From contig NZ_JAMGBB010000001.1 in NCBI RefSeq assembly GCF_023516505.1, positions 1,612,001 to 1,676,000 of the forward strand: 64,000 nucleotides of DNA, given 5' to 3'. The DNA comes from Sphingomonas brevis. GTDB lineage: Bacteria > Pseudomonadota > Alphaproteobacteria > Sphingomonadales > Sphingomonadaceae. Position 1 is the stretch's first letter; each line of letters begins with the position of its first letter. The position numbers were made by a program, and so were the translations under genes. Below the pieces are notes generated by a model. That model had not been told where the DNA came from. It saw only the letters and a list, made by a program, of their open reading frames with translations, and searched no databases. Of this stretch, positions 57,100-64,000 are shown in pieces.

Positions 57100-57606
57100 A
57101 TGTCACGAACGACCTGGGTCACGATTGCCCTGTTCGGCGCAATGTCCGCCGGCACGGCGCACAGCCAGCAAAAAGCGGCAGTTGCGCCGGCACCTGCTCC
57201 GGCCGTCCAGCAGCCGATCGCCCGGGCTCAGTTCATCCGAGAGATGGACACCGAATTCAACAAGATCGACGCGGACAAGAATCGGCAATTGTCTCGCATC
57301 GAAATCGATCAATTCCAGAAGCTGCAGGCCATAGCCCAGGCCCAGTCGCGCAACCGCTCCCTGTTTGCCCAGTTGGATGCGGACCGCAACGGCCAGCTCA
57401 GCCAGGCGGAATTTGCCAAGCTTACCCCGCCACCGCCGACCGCCGGCGCCCAGCAAATGCTGACCCGCATGGATTCAAACCGGGATAACCAGGTCAGCCA
57501 GATTGAATATCGCGCGTCCACGCTGGTCAATTTCGATCGGCTCGATGCCGACAAGGACGGTTATGTCTCACCTGCCGAGATGAAGGCCGGGGGAATCGGC
57601 CGATAG
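57100..57606 (+). CDS. Exported four-EF-hand calcium-binding protein
   Basis: A 168-residue periplasmic protein. The first 23 residues (MSRTTWVTIALFGAMSAGTA) are a signal peptide. Four EF-hand loops follow at about residues 55, 92, 125 and 148: DADKNRQLSRIE, DADRNGQLSQAE, DSNRDNQVSQIE and DADKDGYVSPAE. The third has Asn in place of Gly at position 6, which may weaken it. GGGAGG six bases before ATG 57100 fixes the start. A calcium sensor or buffer is likely; partner unknown. Confidence 0.88.
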   Translation: MSRTTWVTIALFGAMSAGTAHSQQKAAVAPAPAPAVQQPIARAQFIREMDTEFNKIDADKNRQLSRIEIDQFQKLQAIAQAQSRNRSLFAQLDADRNGQLSQAEFAKLTPPPPTAGAQQMLTRMDSNRDNQVSQIEYRASTLVNFDRLDADKDGYVSPAEMKAGGIGR

Positions 57607-57631
57607 GGTCGGCCGGCCCTGATCGCTCAAG

Positions 57632-57838
57632 CTAGTCGGATTGGAATTCGAGCAGGTCGCCGGGCTGGCACTGAAGCACGGCGCAGATCGCCTCGAGAGT
57701 GGAGAAGCGGATCGCACGCGCCTTGCCGGTCTTGAGGATCGACAGGTTGGCAAGCGTGATGTCGATCCGCTCGGCAAGCTCGGTCAGCGTCATCCGCCGG
57801 TCGTGAAGCAGATCGTCGAGCTTGACGGCGATCGCCAT
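57632..57838 (-). CDS. XRE-type helix-turn-helix regulator (YozG-like)
   Basis: A 68-residue Cro/CI-type regulator: MTLTELAERIDITLANLSIL carries the helix-turn-helix and EAICAVLQCQPGDLLEF the typical end. It begins right after the stop of the DUF2975 gene (TGACATG), so it is co-transcribed with it. Small XRE proteins of this type usually repress their own membrane-protein partner. Confidence 0.9.
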   Translation of the reverse strand: MAIAVKLDDLLHDRRMTLTELAERIDITLANLSILKTGKARAIRFSTLEAICAVLQCQPGDLLEFQSD

Positions 57839-57839
57839 G

Positions 57840-58358
57840 TCAAACTGTCCCTTCCAGATCCTCACGCATCAGCGTGCCTTCGGCGAAGACCCGGGCCAGC
57901 ACAAAGGTCAGGATGATCGCCAGCCAGCTGTTGATCGAGAATCCGGCGTCGAGGTGAAATGGATGCTCGGGCGTCGAGATGATCTTGCCGATACCGCCGA
58001 TGGTTATGCTGATCAGTTGCATTGCCACCAGCAGCCAGGCGATCGCATGCAGCCGGTATGCATTGGCCGCCACGAACGGATCGCCGGCGCGGACCGTTTC
58101 AACCATTGCCAGCAGCCGCTTCAGGATCATGTAGCTTAGCGGGACCGCGGCTACCCCGAGTGCCGCGATGCCGCGCATCGCCCACATCACGGTTGCGGCA
58201 TCCGACATGCCGGCCACGCCCAATGCGCGCATCGTCCAGGGCTGATTGATGAAGGTGAAGGCGAGCAGGCCCAGCACGCACGCCCCGAACAGCCAGTTGA
58301 GGACGATCAGGATGCGCAGGAAGACATAGGCGACAGGCAGGGCTGACGAGCGGCTCAT
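57840..58358 (-). CDS. DUF2975 membrane protein
   Basis: A 172-residue protein with four membrane segments: LRILIVLNWLFGACVLGLLAF, IAALGVAAVPLSYMIL, AIAWLLVAMQLISITIG and LAIILTFVLARVF. The domain closes with VFAEGTLMREDLEGTV, typical of DUF2975 proteins, which nearly always lie next to a small XRE regulator as here. Role unknown. A palindrome upstream at 58387-58409 is the probable operator. Confidence 0.9.
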   Translation of the reverse strand: MSRSSALPVAYVFLRILIVLNWLFGACVLGLLAFTFINQPWTMRALGVAGMSDAATVMWAMRGIAALGVAAVPLSYMILKRLLAMVETVRAGDPFVAANAYRLHAIAWLLVAMQLISITIGGIGKIISTPEHPFHLDAGFSINSWLAIILTFVLARVFAEGTLMREDLEGTV

Positions 58359-58386
58359 TACGGTAACTCCCGAATCACTTATTGAT

Positions 58387-58409
58387 AAACGATAAGTTAT
58401 TTATCGTTT
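58387..58409. promoter_or_regulatory. Operator-like inverted repeat before the DUF2975/XRE pair
   Basis: AAACGATAA and TTATCGTTT are perfect 9-bp arms around GTTAT. It ends 29 bases before the DUF2975 start and fits autorepression by the XRE protein. Confidence 0.65.
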
Positions 58410-58527
58410 TTCAGCAAGTCTGGTTTGCACGCGCTGGTTCGGCGACGATTGCAATGAGGCCCAACTGCCATATGCTGCACGGCCGAGGCCCGGCGCCTGT
58501 CCGGCGTGGCCAACAGGGGGAAATGGC

Positions 58528-59088
58528 ATGAAGCGCTTGATCCTGGCTTTGCCTTTATTCTGTCTCGCGGCGTGCGGTTCCGATCCCGAGGTCAAGGCCG
58601 ACAATGCCAAGCCCTCCGAGGTTGCCGCCAAGATGCGCGACGCCGCCGGCAAGGGCAGCTTCGTTCGCCCCGGCCAGTGGGAGCAGACCGTCAGCCTGCT
58701 CAAGATCGAGGCGCCGGGAATGCCGCCGGAAGCCAGGGAATATATGCAGCGAGCGATGGGCACGGCGCAGGTGCACAATGTCTGCCTGAGCAAGGAGCAG
58801 GCCGAAAATCCGCGCGAGGATTTCTTCACCGGGGCCGACAAGAATTGCACTTACGAGCATTTCAACTGGGGCGACGGCAAGATCGACCTCAAGCTGATCT
58901 GCAAGCATGAACAGGCGGTCACTACCATGGCGATGGCCGGCACCTATTCGCCGGACAATTATGTGCTGACCATGACCAGCACCAACAATGCCGCGACCGA
59001 GTCCGGCGACATGGTGATGACGATGAAGGTCGAGGCGAAGCGGGTCGGCGAGTGCAAAGGCGGCGATACGCCGGTCGCCGCCAACTAG
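58528..59088 (+). CDS. DUF3617 lipoprotein
   Basis: A 186-residue envelope lipoprotein: MKRLILALPLFCLAACGS has the lipobox. The DUF3617 pattern is visible in FVRPGQWEQTVSLLKIEAPG, VCLSKEQAENPREDFFTGAD, CTYEHFNWGDGKIDLKLIC and GDMVMTMKVEAKRVGEC. Function unknown; the family is common in sphingomonads. GGGGG precedes the ATG. Confidence 0.88.
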   Translation: MKRLILALPLFCLAACGSDPEVKADNAKPSEVAAKMRDAAGKGSFVRPGQWEQTVSLLKIEAPGMPPEAREYMQRAMGTAQVHNVCLSKEQAENPREDFFTGADKNCTYEHFNWGDGKIDLKLICKHEQAVTTMAMAGTYSPDNYVLTMTSTNNAATESGDMVMTMKVEAKRVGECKGGDTPVAAN

Positions 59089-59171
59089 GCTTCACAAGGC
59101 CAATTCGCCGACTTGCCAGCCCAATCGTTCCTGCTATGTTCCGTCTCTAACTGACGAAGGGAGCGACTCGC

Positions 59172-59576
59172 ATGATCGGTTACGTCACCTTGGGCAGCGA
59201 CAATATGCCTCGCGCGCGGGCTTTCTACGACGAGCTGCTGGGCAGCACGATCGGCGCCAAGCGGATCATGGAATTCGGCGACGAGACGGGAGGCTTCACC
59301 ATGTGGGGCACGGGTTTCGACAAGCCGGGGCTGGCCGTCACCACCCCCAACAACAAGGAGCCGGCGGTGGCCGGCAACGGCAACATGACTGCGATCGCGA
59401 TGAACAGCCGCGACAAGGTCGACCAGATCTACGGCAAGGCGCTGGAACTGGGCGGGACATGCGAAGGCCCTCCCGGCGTGCGCGGCGATGAAGGGCCACA
59501 GGCCTTCTACGGCGCCTATTTCCGCGATCCCGATGGAAATAAGCTGGCGGCCTTTTGCATCGGACCGGCCGCATAG
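59172..59576 (+). CDS. VOC/glyoxalase family protein
   Basis: A 134-residue single-domain protein with two beta-alpha-beta-beta-beta units: YVTLGSDNMPRARAFYDELLG and NGNMTAIAMNSRDKVDQIYGKALELGGTCEG, ending in AYFRDPDGNKLAAFC. The metal ligands of glyoxalases (His/Glu) are not all present; the C-terminal DPDGN block is. The reaction is unknown. GAAGGGAG precedes the ATG. Confidence 0.87.
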   Translation: MIGYVTLGSDNMPRARAFYDELLGSTIGAKRIMEFGDETGGFTMWGTGFDKPGLAVTTPNNKEPAVAGNGNMTAIAMNSRDKVDQIYGKALELGGTCEGPPGVRGDEGPQAFYGAYFRDPDGNKLAAFCIGPAA

Positions 59577-59593
59577 GAGTTTCCGCTTCCTGA

Positions 59594-60457
59594 ATGGAAG
59601 CGTCCGTCATCCTGAATCGCAACAGATGCGGCCTCGACGAGGTCGCGGCGGCCCTGCGCGCGGCCGGTATTGAGGCGAAGGTCGACGCGGTCGACGGCGA
59701 CCTGATCGCGGACCGCGTCGAGGCCGCCGTCAAGGCCGGGAGCAAGCTGATCATCGTCGGCGGCGGCGACGGCAGCGTCAGCAGCGCGGCCCAGGCGGTG
59801 GCCGGGACGGATGCCACGCTCGGCATCCTGCCGCTGGGGACCCTCAATCATCTGGCGCGCGACCTCGGCATTCCATTCGATCTGGCCAAGTCGGTCGACG
59901 TAATTGCCGGCGGGCAAGCGCGTGCGATCGACGTCGCCGAGGTCAATGGCCGCATCTTCGTCAACAATGCCGCGATCGGCCTCTATCCGCTGATGGTGAT
60001 GGACCGCGAGCTTCAGCAGCAGCGGCTTGGCCGGTCGAAGCGGCTGGCGATGCTGGTCGCCTCATTGAGGACGCTCACCCGGTTTCATCACCAAAGGCTG
60101 CGGATCGGCGCCGATGGCGGCGAAGCCCGGATCGATACCCCGCTGCTGTTCGTGGGCAATAATGATTATCAGCTGGCGCTTCCCGCCGCCGGCCAGCGCG
60201 ACCGGCTCGATGACGGGCAATTATGCGTGATGGTGATGCGCAAGAAGGGCGTTCCCGGATTCCTCGCCGCGGTCATGCGCGCGCTGCTTGGCATTCCGCG
60301 GCCCGACGACATGGTACGCCTCGACACTGTCTCCAGCCTTGCCGTCGATAGCGCCCGCTCGGCGGTCACCGTGGCGCTGGATGGCGAAACGCTGGCGATC
60401 AAGCCGCCGCTCATATTCCGGATCCGGCCAGGCGCGCTGAAGGTGATCGCGCCGTAA
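59594..60457 (+). CDS. Diacylglycerol/lipid kinase family protein (YegS-like)
   Basis: A 287-residue lipid kinase-like protein. The nucleotide loop IIVGGGDGSVSSAAQAVAG with GILPLGTLNHLARDLGIP is diagnostic of the DAGK/YegS family, and VDVAEVNGRIFVNNAAIGLYP follows. It probably phosphorylates diacylglycerol or a related lipid at the membrane using ATP. It begins 17 bases after the VOC gene. Confidence 0.9.
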   Translation: MEASVILNRNRCGLDEVAAALRAAGIEAKVDAVDGDLIADRVEAAVKAGSKLIIVGGGDGSVSSAAQAVAGTDATLGILPLGTLNHLARDLGIPFDLAKSVDVIAGGQARAIDVAEVNGRIFVNNAAIGLYPLMVMDRELQQQRLGRSKRLAMLVASLRTLTRFHHQRLRIGADGGEARIDTPLLFVGNNDYQLALPAAGQRDRLDDGQLCVMVMRKKGVPGFLAAVMRALLGIPRPDDMVRLDTVSSLAVDSARSAVTVALDGETLAIKPPLIFRIRPGALKVIAP

Positions 60458-60544
60458 GGCCGATCGTTTCGCGGATGGACCGTTAACCGAGCGATCCGTG
60501 GCTCACCGCAACGGGTCTCCCAATGTTCGTGACTCAAAGGTCAC

Positions 60545-60562
60545 AGCCCCTCTCTGGGGGCT
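60545..60562 (+). terminator. Weak hairpin after the lipid kinase gene
   Basis: AGCCCC and GGGGCT around TCTCTG, followed by CATAAATTTT. The T-run is poor, so it may only be a partial terminator. Confidence 0.4.
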
Positions 60563-60614
60563 CATAAATTTTCACATCGCATTAATTTATATCTTGCGTC
60601 CCAGCCCCGTTTAG

Positions 60615-60661
60615 ACACAATATCTGGTTTCAACGTTGGGGGGTTACTCAATCTATTGTGG
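60615..60661. promoter_or_regulatory. Pair of NrdR-like boxes before nrdA
   Basis: ACACAATATCTGGTTT (60615-60630) and ACTCAATCTATTGTGG (60646-60661) both resemble the NrdR consensus ACAC-AATATAT-GTGT and begin exactly 31 bases apart, the usual three-turn spacing. NrdR represses ribonucleotide reductase genes when dATP is high. The 383 bases 60458-60840 hold no gene; besides the boxes and the hairpin at 60545 I see nothing else. Confidence 0.65.
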
Positions 60662-60840
60662 TTGGGACGGAAGATGACTATCTTCCGTATGCGCCCGCTC
60701 GTGCCCTGTGGATATCGGGGAAACGGGCCACGAAAAACCCCCGCGGCGCTTGAAAATGGAGTAGGTTCGGGGCCATGGCACCGAGTCGAACAGAAGTAGA
60801 ACAAGCCGTCATCGAACGGCCGCAGGAACGGGGAAGTACG

Positions 60841-62718
60841 ATGGATTTTGCAACCACGAGCGAAGTAAGCTCCGACGACGTCTCGCACGCCGAGACCAAG
60901 CGCGACAGCAAGACCGTCGATGCCAAGAAGTTCGACGTCGCCACCGATTCGGAGCGTGATTCGCGGCTGACCGAGTTCGGCAAGGAAACGCTGCGCGACC
61001 GCTATTTGCTGCCCGGCGAATCCTACCAGGACCTGTTCGCCCGCGTCGCCGCCGCTTACTCGGACGACGCCGGCCATGCGCAACGCGTCTACGATTATAT
61101 TTCCAAGCTGTGGTTCATGCCGGCGACGCCCGTGCTGTCGAACGGCGGCACCGGCCGCGGCCTCCCGATCAGCTGCTACCTGAACAGCGTCGACGACAGC
61201 TTGCGGGCGATCACCGATATCTGGAATGAGAATGTGTGGCTGGCCTCCAAGGGCGGTGGCATCGGCACCTATTGGGGCAATGTCCGGGGGATCGGTGAGT
61301 CGGTCGGCCTCAACGGCAAGACCAGCGGCATCATTCCCTTCGTCCGGGTGATGGACAGCCTGACGCTCGCCATTTCGCAGGGCTCCCTGCGGCGCGGTTC
61401 GGCCGCCTGCTACCTCGACATTTCGCACCCGGAGATCGAGGAGTTCCTCGAGATCCGCAAACCGTCGGGCGACTTCAACCGCAAGGCGCTGAACCTGCAC
61501 CATGGCGTGCTGGTCACCGACGAATTCATGGAAGCCGTCCGCGACGGAAGCGAGTTCATGCTCCGCAGCCCACGCGACGGAAGCGAGCGCGGCAAGGTCG
61601 ACGCCCGCTCGCTGTTCCAGAAGCTGGTCGAGACCCGGCTTGCGACCGGCGAGCCCTACATCATCTTCATCGACCAGGTGAACCGGTCGATGCCCAAGCA
61701 TCACCGGGACCTCGGCCTCAAGGTTTCGACCTCCAACCTCTGCAGCGAGATCACGCTTCCGACCGGCCGCGACCATCTGGGCGCCGATCGCACCGCGGTC
61801 TGCTGCCTCTCGTCCCTCAATCTCGAAACCTGGGATGAATGGAACGGCGACAAGCAGTTCATCGAGGATGTGATGCGCTTCCTCGACAATGTCCTTTCCG
61901 ACTATATCGCCCGCGCGCCGGACGAGATGGCCCGCGCCAAATATAGCGCCGAGCGCGAGCGCAGCGTCGGTCTCGGCGTGATGGGCTTCCACAGCTTCCT
62001 CCAGGCGCGCGCCCTGCCGTTCGAAGGCGCCATGGCCAAGTCGTGGAACATGCGCATCTTCAAGCATATCCGCGCCCAGGTCGACGAAGCGTCGATGATG
62101 CTGGCGCAGGAGCGCGGCCCCTGCCCCGACGCGGCCGACATGGGCGTGATGGAGCGGTTCAGCTGCAAGATGGCGATCGCGCCGACCGCGTCGATCTCGA
62201 TCATCGCCGGCGGCACTTCGGCCTGCATCGAGCCGATCCCGGCCAACATCTACACCCACAAGACGCTGTCCGGCAGTTTCTCGATCAAGAACCCGTACCT
62301 TGAGAAGCTCCTCACCGAAAAGTCGAAGAATGCCGAAACGGTGTGGAGCTCGATCCTCGAGCGGGGCGGCTCGGTCCAGCACCTCGACTTCCTCACGACC
62401 GAGGAAAAGGACGTCTACAAGACATCGTTCGAGATCGACCAGCGCTGGCTGCTCGAGCTTGCCGCCGACCGCACGCCCTACATCGACCAGGCGCAGTCGC
62501 TGAACCTGTTCATCGCCGCCGACAGCGACAAGTGGGACCTGATGATGCTCCACTTCCGCGCGTGGGAGCTGGGCATCAAGTCGCTCTATTACCTCCGTTC
62601 CAAGTCGGTGCAGCGCGCCGGTTTCGCCGGCGGCGTCGAGGCCGACAACACGACCGACCTCAAGGAAATCCAGCTCGCGTCGAGCACGGATTACGACGAG
62701 TGTTTGGCGTGTCAGTGA
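60841..62718 (+). CDS. nrdA: Ribonucleoside-diphosphate reductase alpha subunit, class Ia
   Basis: A 625-residue NrdA, which reduces NDPs to dNDPs. SNGGTGRGLPISCYLNSVDD has the first redox cysteine, and STSNLCSEITLP the active-site Asn, Cys and Glu. The C-terminal swinging arm ends in DECLACQ, with the CxxC pair. There is no N-terminal ATP-cone, so dATP feedback through this subunit is probably absent. Two starts are possible, ATG 60775 and ATG 60841; GGGGAAG close before 60841 is the better site. The beta subunit follows at 63672. Confidence 0.95.
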   Translation: MDFATTSEVSSDDVSHAETKRDSKTVDAKKFDVATDSERDSRLTEFGKETLRDRYLLPGESYQDLFARVAAAYSDDAGHAQRVYDYISKLWFMPATPVLSNGGTGRGLPISCYLNSVDDSLRAITDIWNENVWLASKGGGIGTYWGNVRGIGESVGLNGKTSGIIPFVRVMDSLTLAISQGSLRRGSAACYLDISHPEIEEFLEIRKPSGDFNRKALNLHHGVLVTDEFMEAVRDGSEFMLRSPRDGSERGKVDARSLFQKLVETRLATGEPYIIFIDQVNRSMPKHHRDLGLKVSTSNLCSEITLPTGRDHLGADRTAVCCLSSLNLETWDEWNGDKQFIEDVMRFLDNVLSDYIARAPDEMARAKYSAERERSVGLGVMGFHSFLQARALPFEGAMAKSWNMRIFKHIRAQVDEASMMLAQERGPCPDAADMGVMERFSCKMAIAPTASISIIAGGTSACIEPIPANIYTHKTLSGSFSIKNPYLEKLLTEKSKNAETVWSSILERGGSVQHLDFLTTEEKDVYKTSFEIDQRWLLELAADRTPYIDQAQSLNLFIAADSDKWDLMMLHFRAWELGIKSLYYLRSKSVQRAGFAGGVEADNTTDLKEIQLASSTDYDECLACQ

Positions 62719-62729
62719 TGGTTCGTCTT

Positions 62730-62797
62730 GTCGCCCCAGCGAAGGCTGGGGCCCATGTCCTCGACGGCATGGATGCCAGCCTTCGCTGGCATGACGG
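62730..62797. repeat. Palindromic intergenic repeat between nrdA and the next gene
   Basis: CCCCAGCGAAGGCTGGGG forms one hairpin and CCAGCCTTCGCTGG a second; the two also pair with each other. This AGCGAAGGCTGG unit is a common sphingomonad REP-type repeat and could lower read-through from nrdA to nrdB. Confidence 0.85.
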
Positions 62798-62812
62798 AAA
62801 AGGATTCAACCA

Positions 62813-63043
62813 ATGACCACGATGCAGATCGTCGAGCTGGCCGCCGCGGCGGCCCTCGTCCTGCTGTCGGTGGTGGTCTATCGCCGCAAGGGCGCGGAGG
62901 GCCAGGGCGGCTATGGCAACCAGGGCTCGGTGATCGTCCTGTTCATCGCCATCCTCCTCGCCGTCCACGGGCTCGGCCTGCTCGAATATCGGCCGTCGCA
63001 GGCAGAGATTGACCATGCCGCCGAGCAGGGAGGCAGCCAGTGA
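62813..63043 (+). CDS. Small membrane protein between nrdA and nrdB
   Basis: A 76-residue protein with two hydrophobic segments (IVELAAAAALVLLSVVVY and SVIVLFIAILLAVHGLGLL). No family recognised. AAGGA eight bases before the ATG. Its stop overlaps the next ATG (TGATG). The three genes here may be linked to nrd only by position. Confidence 0.72.
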   Translation: MTTMQIVELAAAAALVLLSVVVYRRKGAEGQGGYGNQGSVIVLFIAILLAVHGLGLLEYRPSQAEIDHAAEQGGSQ

Positions 63044-63324
63044 TGAGCAGCACAATGAAGCGGATCGCACTCATTCTCGCCGCGTCGCTGGCGCTTTCCG
63101 CCTGCGTCGCGACCGTGACGCAGAGCACGGTCCAACCCGAGGCGCCCGGCTTCCTGCTGGGCGTGTGGCACGGCTTCGCCTTCCCGGTGACCTTCATCCT
63201 TTCGCTCTTCGTCGGCGACATCGCCATCTATGCCGTCCCCAACAACGGCCATTTCTACGATTTCGGCTATTTCGTCGGCATCTGCTTCCTGGGTGTCGGC
63301 GCGCGGAGCTCGAGGCGGCGGTGA
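63043..63324 (+). CDS. Small lipoprotein with membrane segment
   Basis: A 93-residue protein. MSSTMKRIALILAASLALSAC ends in a lipobox. The rest has a hydrophobic part (LGVWHGFAFPVTFILSLFVGD) and NNGHFYDFGYFVGICFLG. Similar to short lipoprotein-like genes of unknown function. It is coupled on both sides by TGATG overlaps. Confidence 0.72.
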   Translation: MSSTMKRIALILAASLALSACVATVTQSTVQPEAPGFLLGVWHGFAFPVTFILSLFVGDIAIYAVPNNGHFYDFGYFVGICFLGVGARSSRRR

Positions 63325-63668
63325 TGGCCTATCGCGACACCGACACCGGCTTCCTGCCGCTCGACCAGCATGAGCGCCCGCCGACCATGTTCGAATGGGT
63401 CGTCGCGGCCTTCGCCGTGCTGGTCGCGGTAGTGATGGTCCTGTCGGCCATCGCCGGCGAATCCGCCCCCGTGTGGCTGCGGCAGCTGCGCCTGTGGCCG
63501 ATCGCCTTCGTCGAGCTGGCGGTGGCCTGGACCATGTGGCTCCGCGCCAATTCCAAGCGGCCCGAAGACAGCTATTCGCCGAGCAGCCTCAAGCTGCTGG
63601 CCCTCACCCTATCCCTGCTCGGTGTGGCGACGCTCGCCATCGCCACCAACCTGTTCAAAGGAGCGTAA
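63324..63668 (+). CDS. Membrane protein between nrdA and nrdB
   Basis: A 114-residue protein with three hydrophobic segments (FEWVVAAFAVLVAVVMVLSAI, LWPIAFVELAVAWTMWL and LLALTLSLLGVATLAIA). No family recognised. It starts at the TGATG overlap with the lipoprotein gene and ends 3 bases before the nrdB ATG. Confidence 0.72.
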   Translation: MAYRDTDTGFLPLDQHERPPTMFEWVVAAFAVLVAVVMVLSAIAGESAPVWLRQLRLWPIAFVELAVAWTMWLRANSKRPEDSYSPSSLKLLALTLSLLGVATLAIATNLFKGA

Positions 63669-63671
63669 CCG

Positions 63672-64000
63672 ATGCCACTGCTCGAAGCCCGCAAGCAGTA
63701 TAAACCGTTCGAATACCCCTGGGCGTTCGATTTCTGGAAGCGCCAGCAGCAGATCCACTGGATGCCGGAGGAAGTCCCGCTGGGCGAGGATTGCCGCGAC
63801 TGGGCGCAGAAGCTGACCGAGGGCGAGCGCAACCTGCTGACTCAAATCTTCCGCTTCTTCACCCAGGCCGATGTCGAAGTGCAGGATTGCTACCACGACA
63901 AGTACGGCCGCGTGTTCAAGCCGACCGAGATCAAGATGATGCTGGCCGCCTTCTCCAACATGGAGACGGTGCACATCGCCGCTTATTCGCACCTGCTCGA
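63672..64000 (+). CDS. nrdB: Ribonucleoside-diphosphate reductase beta subunit, N-terminal part
   Basis: The first 109 residues of NrdB, cut by the window end. MPLLEARKQYKPFEYPWAFD opens it, followed by WKRQQQIHWMPEEVPLGEDC. TQADVEVQDCYHDKY and FSNMETVHIAAYSHLL hold the first iron ligands (Glu and His), and the radical tyrosine should follow nearby. AAAGGAG lies before the ATG. Confidence 0.93.
   Translation, partial: MPLLEARKQYKPFEYPWAFDFWKRQQQIHWMPEEVPLGEDCRDWAQKLTEGERNLLTQIFRFFTQADVEVQDCYHDKYGRVFKPTEIKMMLAAFSNMETVHIAAYSHLL

Noticed and set aside
1-64000. CRISPR arrays
   Set aside because: No direct repeats with regular unique spacers; the only tandem arrays are the coding repeat at 56228 and the GTTCCCG cluster.

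Overview
The window looks like chromosomal DNA from an alphaproteobacterium, most likely a sphingomonad (Sphingomonas or a close relative). This rests on high GC, the alphaproteobacterial gene set (SciP/DUF1153, ATP12 chaperone, class I PHA synthase plus phasin, DUF2975 and DUF3617 proteins, class Ia nrdA/nrdB with NrdR-like boxes), tightly packed genes joined by 4-bp ATGA overlaps, and several palindromic REP-like intergenic repeats of a kind common in sphingomonads. The genus cannot be fixed from the sequence alone.

Bases 1-33657 are ordinary core genome: the end of pdxH, a FieF-type cation exporter, PhzF, MnmA, SciP, two GlsB-type small membrane proteins around a SIMPL protein, an RND efflux pair, DUF445, GNAT, MurA, ClpS, a phasin, guanylate kinase, ATP12, PaiB-like, RluA-type pseudouridine synthase, DUF4893 lipoprotein, RarD, PHA synthase, a TRIC-type channel, AlaC, a 7TM membrane protein, an L,D-transpeptidase, a divergent MarR/hydrolase pair with matching operators, class II fructose bisphosphatase, two PH-domain membrane proteins, RecJ, and tRNA-Glu(TTC).

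Bases 33609-53902 are an integrated mobile element of about 20.3 kb. It is bounded by a perfect 49-bp direct repeat made of the 3' part of tRNA-Glu, and a tyrosine integrase lies at its right end. Its left arm carries an AlpA-type HTH protein, small coupled genes and a RecA/RepA-type ATPase with an alanine-rich coiled-coil N-terminus. Then come three genes that look like a podovirus internal-virion (DNA ejection) module, the largest coding 1521 residues with an M15-type peptidase motif near its N-terminus. I see no terminase, portal, capsid or tail gene. The rest is cargo: two small exported/membrane proteins resembling a lysis pair, a Fic protein with a variant motif and its own upstream palindrome, an Excalibur/zinc-ribbon/nuclease operon, a row of small membrane-protein genes separated by a shared repeat, a Tyr/Gly/Ser-rich secreted protein, an iteron-like GTTCCCG cluster next to an A/T-rich stretch, and a small winged-helix-like gene. 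The most economical reading is a phage-satellite-like or capsid-less element that keeps only an ejection module; this is the strongest candidate for an undescribed system.

Bases 53903-64000 return to the chromosome: an N-terminally degenerate sulfotransferase, a lipoprotein, a winged-helix regulator, a secreted protein with six 18-residue tandem repeats, an EF-hand protein, a DUF2975/XRE pair with a palindromic operator, DUF3617, a VOC protein, a lipid-kinase-like protein, and the nrd locus, where nrdA and nrdB (cut by the window end) are separated by three small membrane-protein genes.
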